Program-made: the position numbers and the translations under genes
The notes under the pieces: model-generated
The model's input: only the letters and a program-made list of their open reading frames with translations
What the model was told of the DNA's origin: nothing
Database searches by the model: none
Shown here: positions 28,914-38,485 of the stretch, piece after piece
How the letters are laid out: every line of letters starts with the position of its first letter
Numbering within the stretch: the stretch's first letter is position 1
From: Micromonospora sp. ATCC 39149
GTDB lineage: Bacteria; Actinomycetota; Actinomycetes; Mycobacteriales; Micromonosporaceae
Length of the DNA: 64,000 bases
Assembly: GCF_000158815.1 (NCBI RefSeq)
Contig: NZ_GG657738.1
Coordinates: forward strand, 5,208,756 to 5,272,755
Direction of reading: 5' to 3'

Positions 28914-30239
28914 ATGGCCACCGACCTCACCGCCCCGGCCCCGAGCCGGGCCGACGTCGCCCCGATCCAGCGCCGTACCCTGCGGCTGCTCTTCGTGACC
29001 CAGATCATCGGCGGGGTCGGGGTCACCATCGGCATCTCTGTCGGCGCGCTGCTCGCCGCCCGGGTCGCCGGCACGGCGGTCGCCGGCCTGGCACAGAGCG
29101 CCGGGGTGGTGGGCGCCGCGTTGCTGGCCGTCCCGGTCACCCGGATCATGACGGGGTACGGCCGCCGGCCGGGACTGGTCACCGCGTACCTGGTCGGGGC
29201 GGTGGGGGGCGTGCTGGTGGTGCTCGCCGCGGCGACCCGCCAGGTGCCGCTGCTCTTCCTCGGGATGCTGCTCTTCGGTGGTGGTTCGGCGGCCAGCCTC
29301 CAGGCCCGCTACACGGCCGTGGACCTCGCCGAGCCGGCCCGCCGGGGTCGCCAGTTGTCCCTGGTCGTCTGGGCCACCACGGTCGGGGCGGTGGCCGCGC
29401 CGAACTTCGCCGCGCTGGCGGACCGGACCACCCGGGGATGGGGGCTGCCGTCGCTCGCCGGACCGTTCGCGTTCAGCGCGGTGGCGTTCACCCTCACCGC
29501 TGCCGTACTGCTGGTGCTGCTGCGGCCCGACCCGCTGCTCACCGCCCGCCGGCTGACGGCGGCCGAGGCCCCCGCCGCCGCCGACGTTGTCCCCGACGCC
29601 GCCGGGCCGACGGTGACCGGGCGGCGCGGCGCGGGCATGCGGGCCACCTGGCGGGTGGTCCGCGAACGGCCGGCGGCCCGCCTGGGCATCGCCGCCGTCG
29701 CGGTCGGCCACCTGGTGATGGTCGCGGTGATGTCGATGACCCCGGTACGCCTCGGCGAGTACCACGACGACTCCGTCGTGCTCGGGGTGGTCGGGGTGGT
29801 GCTCAGCCTGCACATCGCCGGCATGTACGCGCTCTCCCCGGTCGTCGGCTGGCTCACCGACCGGCTCGGTCGGCGGCAGGTGATCATCGGCGGCCTGGCC
29901 GTGTTGCTGGCCGCCTGCGCGGTGGCGGGCAGCGCGGGGCACCACACGCCCGGCCTCTCGGTCGGCCTGGTCCTGCTCGGGCTGGGCTGGTCCGGGACCA
30001 TGGTGGCCGGCTCCACCCTGCTGTCGGAGTCGGTGCCCGCCGCCGTTCGGCCCAGCGTGCAGGGGCTCTCCGACCTGACGATGGGCCTGGCGGGGGCCGC
30101 CGCCGGGGCGCTGAGCGGGTTCGTCATGCAGGTCGCCGGGTATCCGACACTGGCCCTGCTGGCGGCGATCGCGACGGTGCCCCTGCTGGCGCTAGCGTTG
30201 CGCGTGGTGCCCACGCGGGTGCCGGACGAGGAGGACTGA
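28914..30239 (+). CDS. MFS transporter
   Basis: 441 residues with 12 predicted membrane helices. It has an MFS loop 2-3 signature variant (TRIMTGYGRRPGLV) and its second-half counterpart (VGWLTDRLGRRQVIIGG). A hydrophilic Ala/Pro/Asp-rich loop of about 45 residues separates the halves. A GAGGAG site lies six bases before ATG 28914. The substrate is unknown; drug or metabolite efflux is a guess. DUF3046 begins four bases after the stop, so the two may be co-transcribed. Confidence 0.88.
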   Translation: MATDLTAPAPSRADVAPIQRRTLRLLFVTQIIGGVGVTIGISVGALLAARVAGTAVAGLAQSAGVVGAALLAVPVTRIMTGYGRRPGLVTAYLVGAVGGVLVVLAAATRQVPLLFLGMLLFGGGSAASLQARYTAVDLAEPARRGRQLSLVVWATTVGAVAAPNFAALADRTTRGWGLPSLAGPFAFSAVAFTLTAAVLLVLLRPDPLLTARRLTAAEAPAAADVVPDAAGPTVTGRRGAGMRATWRVVRERPAARLGIAAVAVGHLVMVAVMSMTPVRLGEYHDDSVVLGVVGVVLSLHIAGMYALSPVVGWLTDRLGRRQVIIGGLAVLLAACAVAGSAGHHTPGLSVGLVLLGLGWSGTMVAGSTLLSESVPAAVRPSVQGLSDLTMGLAGAAAGALSGFVMQVAGYPTLALLAAIATVPLLALALRVVPTRVPDEED

Positions 30240-30242
30240 CAG

Positions 30243-30443
30243 GTGCGGCTGACCGACTTCTGGGCCCGGCTGGAGGAGGCGTTCGGCCCGGGGTACGCGA
30301 CCAGCATCGCCTCCGACCAGGTGCTGTCCCAGCTCGGCGGGCGGACCATCGAGCAGGCGCTCGGGTCGGGTGAGCAGACCCACGTCGTGTGGCGGGCGGT
30401 GGTCGCCGCGTATCCCGACCGGGTGCCCACACGACTACGCTGA
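30243..30443 (+). CDS. DUF3046 protein
   Basis: 66 residues (RLTDFWARLEEAFGPGYATSIASDQVLSQLGGRT...), matching the small DUF3046 family found immediately upstream of recA across actinobacteria. It is soluble and of unknown function. The GTG start is three bases after the MFS stop. Confidence 0.9.
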   Translation: MRLTDFWARLEEAFGPGYATSIASDQVLSQLGGRTIEQALGSGEQTHVVWRAVVAAYPDRVPTRLR

Positions 30444-30481
30444 GCAGGCTTTTCCTTCCCTCCGCGTGTCGCTTGCCGAGT

Positions 30482-30495
30482 CGTACACCTGTTCG
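30482..30495 (+). promoter_or_regulatory. Candidate LexA (SOS) box of recA
   Basis: CGTACACCTGTTCG differs from the actinobacterial consensus CGAAC-N4-GTTCG at one position. It is 130-145 bases upstream of the recA ATG. Confidence 0.6.
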
Positions 30496-30627
30496 GCTAT
30501 TGTCCACAGCGGGGTGCTCGTCCACAGCTCGCGGCCCGTCGGCTGGTTTTCTGTCGGACCCAGCGCCTAGCGTGTCCGCGTGACGCGAAGCTCAGGAAAG
30601 ACGCCGGCGAAGGCAGGGGTGGCAACG

Positions 30628-31674
<1,047 letters not shown>

Positions 31675-31688
31675 CCGGTCGCTGACTC

Positions 31689-32417
31689 GTGGCAGGACGA
31701 CGTGCCCGGACGGGGCGGGGCTGGGATGCCAGCCCGCCCCGCTCGGGCGACGCCGACGGCGACCCGCCCCGTCCCCGGCGCGGCCGGCGTGGTGGCCCCA
31801 ACGACGAGGACATCCCCCCGGAGGCCCGAGCCGAGGTGTCACGCGACGCCGGGGCCCCACCCCGCGACGAGGCGGAGTTGGCCCGGGAGATCTGTCTGCG
31901 CCAGCTCGCCCTGCGCCCGCGTACCCGGGCCGAGCTGGCCGCCGAGCTGGCCAAGCGGGGGATCTCCGCGGAGGTTTCCGCCGAGGTGCTCGACCGGTAC
32001 GACGAGGTCGGCATCGTCGACGACGCCGCGTTCGCCCGCGCCTGGGTGTCCAGCCGGCACGCCGGCCGGGGGCTGGCCCGCCGGGCCCTCGCCACCGAGC
32101 TGCGCCGGCGCGGCGTGGACGGCGAGGTGGCCAGCGAGGCCCTCGGCGAGCTGGACGAGGAGACCGAGGCCGAGACGGCCCGGGTGCTGGTCGAGCGGAA
32201 GCTGCGTACGGCCCGGGGGGAGCCGGACGCCGTCTTCCGTCGCCTTGTCGGCATGCTCGCCCGCAAGGGTTACCCGCCGGGGGTGGCGATCCGGGCGGTG
32301 AAGGACGCGCTCGCCGCGCAGAGCGCCGAGGCGGCCGAGTTCGCCGATCGCATCGACGCGGACGCGCTCGCCGACGCGGAGGGCGACCTCGACCGCGAAA
32401 GTCGTCCGCTCGACTGA
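31689..32417 (+). CDS. recX: RecX regulatory protein
   Basis: 242 residues. A charged Arg/Gly/Pro-rich N-terminal extension of about 65 residues precedes the three-helix repeats of RecX (ICLRQLALRPRTRAELAAEL, VDDAAFARAWVSSRHAGRGLARRALATEL, VFRRLVGMLARKGYPPGVAIRAVKDAL). It modulates RecA filaments. It forms an operon with recA from its GTG at 31689. Confidence 0.95.
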   Translation: MAGRRARTGRGWDASPPRSGDADGDPPRPRRGRRGGPNDEDIPPEARAEVSRDAGAPPRDEAELAREICLRQLALRPRTRAELAAELAKRGISAEVSAEVLDRYDEVGIVDDAAFARAWVSSRHAGRGLARRALATELRRRGVDGEVASEALGELDEETEAETARVLVERKLRTARGEPDAVFRRLVGMLARKGYPPGVAIRAVKDALAAQSAEAAEFADRIDADALADAEGDLDRESRPLD

Positions 32418-32535
32418 GCGACCGGCGGTGGGGTGGGCGGAGTAACCGCCTTCTTTGTCCGGCCGTGTCCGGGCTGACGGCAGCGGTGGGTGACCCGGCG
32501 ACTTCTCTCCGTTCGGGGGGTTTGATCATGAGTCC

Positions 32536-32565
32536 TTGACCAGACGGCACCCGGCGACCTAGCCT
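32536..32565 (+). promoter_or_regulatory. Candidate promoter upstream of rny
   Basis: TTGACC (32536-32541) and TAGCCT (32560-32565) are 18 bases apart. It is the best promoter match in the 675-base gap 32418-33092. That gap otherwise holds only the small open frame at 32851. Confidence 0.5.
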
Positions 32566-32850
32566 CGCCATACAGGCTCACATTGCCCGACCAAGCGCAG
32601 GCAAAGCGCACAACATAGATCGCGTAACAGAACAGCATCACTTTGGCCGGCTCGCCGGCCTGCGGTGCCAGCTTCGGACAGGCCGGTCCGACGCTGGCGC
32701 GACAATTGCACCCGGCCGTCGGCGATGCCCCGTGGGCACCGCCGACGGAGAGCTACCCACGGCCAGTCGCTCAGGTCGGGCGTCTCAGAGCCGCAGCGCG
32801 CGTGCCCATCGGCACGGTCACTGCGGCGCCGACGTTCAGGGGAGGCGGCC

Positions 32851-33096
32851 ATGGCGGGGCGGCAGAGGTTCACCGGTGGTCCCGGCAGGATGGCGGTCGG
32901 TAACGGCGCGCGTCGCGGCGCAGAGGCGGCGGTCGGTGGCGGCGCGCCGACGGGCGGTGCAGGTGGCGACCGGCTCGCGTGCGGCGGGCTGGCACGGTCC
33001 CGGGTGGCGCGCAGGTGCCCTGCGGAGCGTGCGACGGCGACGATGACCGTGCTGTTCACGGCGGGGTCCCGGCCCGGCGCGGAGCCCCGGCCGTGA
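32851..33096 (+). CDS. Possible small protein coupled to rny, 81 aa
   Basis: An ATG with a strong ribosome site (GGGAGGCGG, three bases upstream) opens a frame whose TGA stop overlaps the rny GTG by four bases, the same coupling seen in the operons here. The product is Arg/Gly/Ala-rich (MAGRQRFTGGPGRMAVGNG...) and matches no family I know. The alternative is that it is only a leader from which ribosomes re-initiate on rny. Confidence 0.4.
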   Translation: MAGRQRFTGGPGRMAVGNGARRGAEAAVGGGAPTGGAGGDRLACGGLARSRVARRCPAERATATMTVLFTAGSRPGAEPRP

Positions 33097-34859
33097 CCGC
33101 CTTCGACACCGTCCTTCTGGGGGTGGTGCTGCTCCTCGTGCTGGTCGTGGTCGGCGCGGTGCTGGCGGGGCTGCGGACGATGCGCCGGCTCAGCTCGGCG
33201 CCCCGCCCGGAGGATCCGGCCTTCATCGCCGAGAAGGACCGCCAGGAACAATCGCTGGCCGCCCTGCGTACCGCCGCCGACGAGGTGAACAGCACCATCG
33301 ACGTGGCCAAGTCCGCCGCTTCGGCGGCGCGCGCCGAGGCCGCCGCCGCGAAGGCTGAGGCGAAGGCGGCCCGGGCCGAGGCCCGCCGGGTGCTCGACGA
33401 CGCCCGCGCGGAGGCCGACACCGTCCTGGAACGGGCCCACAAGCAGGCCGAGGCCGACGCCGAGCAGCTGCGCACGGCGGCCCGGCGCAGCGGGGAACGC
33501 GAGGTCGCGGTGCTCGCCGCGACCACCCGGGAACAGGCCGCCGAGGTGGAGCGGCGGGCCACCCGGATGGACGAGCGGGAGCGGCTGCACACCGAGGAGG
33601 TGGAGCGGCTGGCCGACCGGGAGCGGCAGCTCACCGCCGCCAGCGCCGCCCTCGCCGCCCGAGAGTCCGCGCTGGCCGAGCGCGAGCGGGAGGTCGCCGA
33701 GGCGGAGGCGCAGCGCCGCCGCGAGCTGGAGCGCATCGCCGGGCTCACCGCCGACGCCGCCCGCGCCGAGCTGATCGAGGTGATCGAAACCCAGGCGAAG
33801 CGGGAGGCCGCCCTGCTGGTCCGGGACATCGAGTCCGACGCCCGCAACACCGCCGAGCAGCGCGCCCGGCACATCGTGGTGGACGCGATCCAGCGGGTGG
33901 CCAGCGAGCAGACCGCGGAGAGCGTGGTCAGCGTCCTGCACCTGCCCGGGGACGAGATGAAGGGGCGGATCATCGGCCGGGAGGGGCGCAACATCCGCGC
34001 CTTCGAGTCGGTCACCGGGGTCAACCTGATCATCGACGACACCCCGGAGGCCGTGCTGCTGTCCTGCTTCGATCCGGTCCGCCGCGAGGTCGGCCGGCTG
34101 ACGCTGGAGAAGCTGGTGCTCGACGGCCGGATCCACCCGCACCGGATCGAGGAGGTGTACGACCTGGCCCGGCAGGAGGTGGAGCAGCTCTGCCACCGGG
34201 CCGCCGAGGACGCCCTCGTCGAGGTCGGCATCACCGAGATCCACCCCGAGCTGGTGAGCCTGCTCGGGCGGCTGCGCTATCGCACCTCGTACGGGCAGAA
34301 CGTGCTCAAGCACCTGGTGGAGACCGCGCACATCGCCGGGATCATGGCTGCCGAGCTGCGACTCGACGTGCCGACCATCAAGCGGTCGGCGTTCCTGCAC
34401 GACATCGGCAAGGCGCTCACCCACGAGGTGGAGGGCAGCCACGCGATCATCGGCGCGGACCTGGCCCGCAAGTACGGCGAGAGCGAGGACGTCGTCCACG
34501 CGATCGAGGCGCACCACAACGAGGTGCCCCCGCAGACCATCGAGGCGGTGCTCACCCAGGCGTCGGACGCCTGTTCCGGCGGGCGGCCGGGGGCGCGGCG
34601 GGAGAGCCTGGAGGCGTACGTCAAGCGGCTGGAGCGGATCGAGGAGATCGCGGCCGGGAAGCTCGGCGTGGAGAAGGTCTTCGCCATGCAGGCGGGCCGG
34701 GAGATCCGGGTGATGGTCAAGCCCGACGACGTCGACGACATCGGCGCGGCGGTCCTCGCTCGGGACGTGGCCAAGCAGATCGAGGAGGAGCTGACCTATC
34801 CGGGTCAGATCCGGGTGACCGTGGTCCGCGAGTCCCGGGTCACCGAGATCGCCCGCTGA
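33093..34859 (+). CDS. rny: Ribonuclease Y
   Basis: 588 residues. One N-terminal membrane helix (LLGVVLLLVLVVVGAVLAGL) is followed by a long Ala/Glu/Arg coiled coil (about 50-230), a KH domain (GDEMKGRIIGREGRNIRAFE) and an HD domain (SAFLHDIGKALTHEVEGSHA, EAHHNEVPP). RNase Y is a membrane-bound endonuclease that starts mRNA decay. Its place after recA-recX is the usual one in Micromonosporaceae. The GTG start at 33093 has no clear ribosome site of its own, consistent with coupling to the small frame upstream. Confidence 0.92.
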   Translation: MTAFDTVLLGVVLLLVLVVVGAVLAGLRTMRRLSSAPRPEDPAFIAEKDRQEQSLAALRTAADEVNSTIDVAKSAASAARAEAAAAKAEAKAARAEARRVLDDARAEADTVLERAHKQAEADAEQLRTAARRSGEREVAVLAATTREQAAEVERRATRMDERERLHTEEVERLADRERQLTAASAALAARESALAEREREVAEAEAQRRRELERIAGLTADAARAELIEVIETQAKREAALLVRDIESDARNTAEQRARHIVVDAIQRVASEQTAESVVSVLHLPGDEMKGRIIGREGRNIRAFESVTGVNLIIDDTPEAVLLSCFDPVRREVGRLTLEKLVLDGRIHPHRIEEVYDLARQEVEQLCHRAAEDALVEVGITEIHPELVSLLGRLRYRTSYGQNVLKHLVETAHIAGIMAAELRLDVPTIKRSAFLHDIGKALTHEVEGSHAIIGADLARKYGESEDVVHAIEAHHNEVPPQTIEAVLTQASDACSGGRPGARRESLEAYVKRLERIEEIAAGKLGVEKVFAMQAGREIRVMVKPDDVDDIGAAVLARDVAKQIEEELTYPGQIRVTVVRESRVTEIAR

Positions 34860-34882
34860 CCGCTCCCGCCCCGGCAACCCGG

Positions 34883-34937
34883 CCTCCTCGGCGACGGGCG
34901 GTATCCCGGTCGTCGGATACCCCCGTCGCCGAGGAGG
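34883..34937. terminator. Strong bidirectional terminator between rny and gluD
   Basis: Perfect 16-bp arms at 34883-34898 and 34922-34937, with a second inner stem (GTATCC/GGATAC). It lies two bases before the gluD stop and serves both convergent operons. Confidence 0.75.
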
Positions 34938-34938
34938 G

Positions 34939-35811
34939 TCAGATCATCCGGCCGGCGTCCTCGCCGGCGTCCTGCGCCGGCAGCACCTCGCCAGCGGTGC
35001 GGGGAATCCGCCCCAGCCGCCTCTGCAACCACCACGCGAAGATCGACAGCAGCCCGCAGATCGCGATGTAGATCGCCCCGACGATCAGGTACGTCGGCAC
35101 GTAGGGCAGCCCGAACGCCAGCCGGCCGCCGATTTGCTTGCCGACGAAGAGCAGCTCCGGGTAGGTGATGATGAATCCGAGCGCGGTGTCCTTGAGCAGC
35201 ACGACGAGTTGGCTGACGATCGCCGGCAGCATCGACCGGAACGCCTGCGGCAGCAGGATCAGCCGCAGCACCTGGTTTTTGCGCAGGCCGATCGCGTACG
35301 CGCCCTCGGTCTGGCCGTAGGGCACCGCGTTGATGCCGGCCCGGAAGATCTCCGCCAGCACTGAGCCGTTGTAGAGCATGAGGCCGATGACCAGGGCCCA
35401 CAGCTTGTCGATCGCCCAGCCGTACTGCAACGGCACGTAGTAGCCGAAGAAGATCAGAATCAGCAGCGGGATGGCCCGGAACAGCTCGACCACGAAAGTG
35501 GCCGGGGCCCGTAGCACCCACCGGTCGCTGAGTCGGGCGCTGGCGAAGATCGCGCCGAACAGCAGGGCCAGCACTGCGGCGATGCCGGCGGCCTTGAGGG
35601 TGGCCCACAGCCCGGCAAGGAGTTCGCGCTGCACGGCCGCGTACTGGAACTGCTCCCACTTGCGGGCCTCGAACTGGCCCGTCTCGTAGAACTTCCAGCC
35701 GACGTAGGCGAGCAGCGCCACGATGCCGACGATCGAGGCGACGCCGAGGATGGCGTTGCGCCGTCGGGCCTTCGGGCCCGGCAGGTCGTAGAGAACCGAG
35801 GCCTGGCTCAC
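34939..35811 (-). CDS. gluD: Glutamate-type ABC transporter permease
   Basis: 290 residues from GTG 35811, which overlaps the gluC stop (GTGA). It has five or six membrane helices and the HisMQ-type permease loop (GSVLAEIFRAGINAVPYGQTEGAYAIGLRKNQVLRLILLPQAFR). It is the last gene of a four-gene complement-strand operon and pairs with GluC to form the channel. A short Asp/Glu-rich tail follows the last helix. Confidence 0.93.
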   Translation of the reverse strand: MSQASVLYDLPGPKARRRNAILGVASIVGIVALLAYVGWKFYETGQFEARKWEQFQYAAVQRELLAGLWATLKAAGIAAVLALLFGAIFASARLSDRWVLRAPATFVVELFRAIPLLILIFFGYYVPLQYGWAIDKLWALVIGLMLYNGSVLAEIFRAGINAVPYGQTEGAYAIGLRKNQVLRLILLPQAFRSMLPAIVSQLVVLLKDTALGFIITYPELLFVGKQIGGRLAFGLPYVPTYLIVGAIYIAICGLLSIFAWWLQRRLGRIPRTAGEVLPAQDAGEDAGRMI

Positions 35812-36464
35812 CGGGCGACCCTCCACTTGCGCTCAAGGAACCGCTGGAGCGCCACCAGCGGCAGGATCAGGATGAGGAAGCCGATGGTGATCCAGAGCAG
35901 GACGGCGAACTGCGGCTCGCCGCGCTCGGACATGTACGACGGGATCGCGCCCGCCTCCAGCACCGAGAAACCGGCGGCGATCGTGGTGTTCTTCAGCATC
36001 GCGATGAACACGCTCATCATGGGCGGCACCATTGCGCGCAGCGCCTGCGGCAGCACGATCAGGGTCAGCACCTGGGCGAAGGTCATGCCCAGCGCGCGGG
36101 CCGCCTCGGCCTGCCCGGTGCCGACCGTGTTGACGCCGGAGCGGATCACCTCGCAGACGAACGCCGCGGTGTAGACGGTCAGCGCGATGCAGGCGCTGTC
36201 GAAGTAGTCGATGTTCACGTCCAGCTTCGGCACGCCGAAGACCAGGAACGCGAAGACCAGGGTCAGCGGGGTGTTCCGGACGATGTTGACGTACGTCGCG
36301 CCGGACGCCCGCAGCGCCGGCACGGGGGAGACCCGCATCGCGCCGAGGAGGGTGCCGAGGACGAGGCTGCCGACCGCGGCGATCAGGAACAGCTGAACGG
36401 TGTTGGTGAACCCGTCCCGGTACAGGGTCCAGTTGTCCGTCAGGACACGGAAGAACTCGCCCAT
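35808..36464 (-). CDS. gluC: Glutamate-type ABC transporter permease
   Basis: 218 residues, five helices, EAA loop VCEVIRSGVNTVGTGQAEAARALGMTFAQVLTLIVLPQALR. The first helices resemble the polar amino acid permease family (TLYRDGFTNTVQLFLIAAVGSLVLGT). It heterodimerises with GluD. It starts at ATG 36464, 77 bases after the gluB stop. Confidence 0.94.
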   Translation of the reverse strand: MGEFFRVLTDNWTLYRDGFTNTVQLFLIAAVGSLVLGTLLGAMRVSPVPALRASGATYVNIVRNTPLTLVFAFLVFGVPKLDVNIDYFDSACIALTVYTAAFVCEVIRSGVNTVGTGQAEAARALGMTFAQVLTLIVLPQALRAMVPPMMSVFIAMLKNTTIAAGFSVLEAGAIPSYMSERGEPQFAVLLWITIGFLILILPLVALQRFLERKWRVAR

Positions 36465-36541
36465 GCCTCGCTCTCAGTCCTCGGGCGGGCGCCGGGCGGG
36501 AAGGATCCCACCCGACGCCACGTCACGTGGTGAACCGACGA

Positions 36542-37474
36542 TCAGTAGCGCTCGAGCGCCGGCGGGCTGCCCGCCGAGCCGGACTTGCCCAGCGTGCCGT
36601 CGTAGATCTTCTGCCAGGTGCCGTCCTTGGCCGCGGCCTCGATTTGGTCGTTGACGTAGTCCCGCAGGGCCTTGTCGTCCTTCGGCAGGCCGATGCCGTA
36701 CTTCTCGGTGCTGAACGGCTGGCCGGCGACCTTGAGCTCGTCGGGGTTCTGCGCGGCGTAGCCCTTGAGGATGGCGTCGTCGGTGGTGACGGCGTCGACC
36801 TTCTTGTCGAGCAACTGCGAGACGCACTCGGAGTAGGTCTTGAACTCGACGATGTTCTCCGGCTCGGTCAGGCCCTCGTCACGGACCTTCTGGATCGGGG
36901 TCGAGCCGGTGGCCGAGCAGACCTTCTTGCCCTTGAGCGTGTCCTTGCCGGTGATCGTCGTCTCGTCCTTGCGGACCAGCAGGTCCTGGCCGGCGATGAA
37001 GTACGGGCCGGCGAAGGAGATGTCGTTCTTGCGCTTGTCGGTGATCGAGTAGGTGCCGACGTAGTAGTCGATCTCGCCGCCCTTGATCGCGGTCTCTCGG
37101 TTGGCGGAGGCGATCTCCTTGTACTCGATCTTCGCCGGGTCCACGCCGAGCGTGCTGGCGACGTACTGGGCGATCTCGATGTCGAAGCCGCACCGCTTGC
37201 CCTGGGCGTCCTTGTAGCCGAGGTTCGGCTGGTCGAACTTGACGCCCACGGTGACCTTGCCTGAGGACTTGATCTTGTCGAACGTCGGGCTGCCCGCGAC
37301 GTTGGCGTCCCCCTTCGGGGTGAAGGTCGCGCCCGAGGTCGTGCAGGTGTCGCCCTGGGCGCCGCCGGAGGCGTTGCCGCCGCTCGGGGCCGGGGTGCCC
37401 TCCTTGCCGCAGGCCGCAGCCGACAGGGCGAGCGAGGCCATCATGGCGACCGCCGCCACGCGCTTCATACGCAT
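36542..37474 (-). CDS. gluB: Glutamate-type ABC transporter solute-binding lipoprotein
   Basis: 310 residues from ATG 37474, chosen because AAGGAG lies seven bases upstream. The signal peptide ends in the lipobox SAAAC (Cys22). The mature protein is a type II periplasmic-binding fold (SGKVTVGVKFDQPNLGYKD, CGFDIEIAQYVASTLG, DYYVGTYSITDKRKNDISFAGPY), typical of glutamate/glutamine binders. It captures the amino acid outside the membrane for GluCD. Confidence 0.94.
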   Translation of the reverse strand: MRMKRVAAVAMMASLALSAAACGKEGTPAPSGGNASGGAQGDTCTTSGATFTPKGDANVAGSPTFDKIKSSGKVTVGVKFDQPNLGYKDAQGKRCGFDIEIAQYVASTLGVDPAKIEYKEIASANRETAIKGGEIDYYVGTYSITDKRKNDISFAGPYFIAGQDLLVRKDETTITGKDTLKGKKVCSATGSTPIQKVRDEGLTEPENIVEFKTYSECVSQLLDKKVDAVTTDDAILKGYAAQNPDELKVAGQPFSTEKYGIGLPKDDKALRDYVNDQIEAAAKDGTWQKIYDGTLGKSGSAGSPPALERY

Positions 37475-37532
37475 ACTTTTCTCCTTCTTCGACGGAGCCC
37501 GCCGGGGGACGACGCGCTCCACGGACGGACGC

Positions 37533-38279
37533 CTAGTGCGTCAGGATCTTCGACAGGAAGTCCTTGGCGCGCTCGCTGCGCGGGTTGGCGAAGAACTCGG
37601 CAGGGGGAGCGTCCTCGACGAGCCTGCCGTCGGCCATGAAGATGACCCGGTTCGCCGCGTGCCGGGCGAAGCCCATCTCGTGGGTGACCACGACCATGGT
37701 CATGCCCTCGCCGGCCAGCGAGGTCATCACCTCCAGCACCTCGCCGACCATCTCCGGGTCCAGCGCACTGGTCGGCTCGTCGAAGAGCATCGCCTTGGGC
37801 TGCATGGCCAGCGCGCGGGCGATCGCCGCCCGCTGCTGCTGGCCGCCGGAGAGCTGCGCCGGGTACTTGTCGGCCTGGTTGGCGATGCCCACCCGGTCCA
37901 GCAGGGACAGTCCGCGCTCCCGCGCGTCGGCCGTCTTCTCCTTGCGGACCTTGATCGGGCCGAGGGTGACGTTCTCCAGGATCGTCTTGTGCGCGAAGAG
38001 GTTGAACGACTGGAACACCATGCCGACCTCGCTGCGCAGCCTGGCCAGGGCCCTGCCCTCGGCGGGCAGCGGGGTGCCGTCGAAGGTGATGGTGCCGGAG
38101 CTGATCGGCTCCAGCCGGTTGATCGCCCGGCACAGCGTCGACTTGCCCGATCCCGACGGGCCGATCACCACGACGACCTCGCCCCGACCGACCGAGAGCG
38201 AGACGTCCTGCAGCACGTGCAGCGGCCCGAAGTACTTGTTGACCCCGTCCAGCACGATGAGCGGTTCGCCCGTCGTCAC
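37533..38279 (-). CDS. gluA: Glutamate-type ABC transporter ATPase
   Basis: About 248 residues. It has Walker A GPSGSGKST, Q-loop QSFNLFAHKT, signature LSGGQQQR, Walker B AMLFDEPTSALDP and the switch THEMGFA. It energises uptake of a polar amino acid. The start is uncertain: GTG 38279 (VTTGEPLIVLDGVNKYFG) is closest to the family, with further in-frame GTGs at 38288 and 38303. It is the first gene of gluABCD and divergent from selD across about 200 bases. Confidence 0.93.
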   Translation of the reverse strand: MTTGEPLIVLDGVNKYFGPLHVLQDVSLSVGRGEVVVVIGPSGSGKSTLCRAINRLEPISSGTITFDGTPLPAEGRALARLRSEVGMVFQSFNLFAHKTILENVTLGPIKVRKEKTADARERGLSLLDRVGIANQADKYPAQLSGGQQQRAAIARALAMQPKAMLFDEPTSALDPEMVGEVLEVMTSLAGEGMTMVVVTHEMGFARHAANRVIFMADGRLVEDAPPAEFFANPRSERAKDFLSKILTH

Positions 38280-38485
38280 GTCGTCCACCGTCCCTGTCGT
38301 CACGTACGCCTGAGTCGGATGACCCCCGGTTCCGGCCACTGTAGGCGGGACGACGTGGCGGAGCGCCACTCATCTGGTCACGGTGCGGTAACACCGGTAA
38401 CGATCCGTGCCGACAGTCCGGTATCCGTGTCCGCGCCCGGCCCGCCCGGATGGCGGCGAGGCCGGATCAAGGCGATCATGGGGAA

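Noticed and set aside
32270..32641. 123-residue complement frame between recX and rny
   Set aside because: It overlaps the recX end, has no ribosome site and has low-complexity Ser/Ala repeats typical of a shadow frame.
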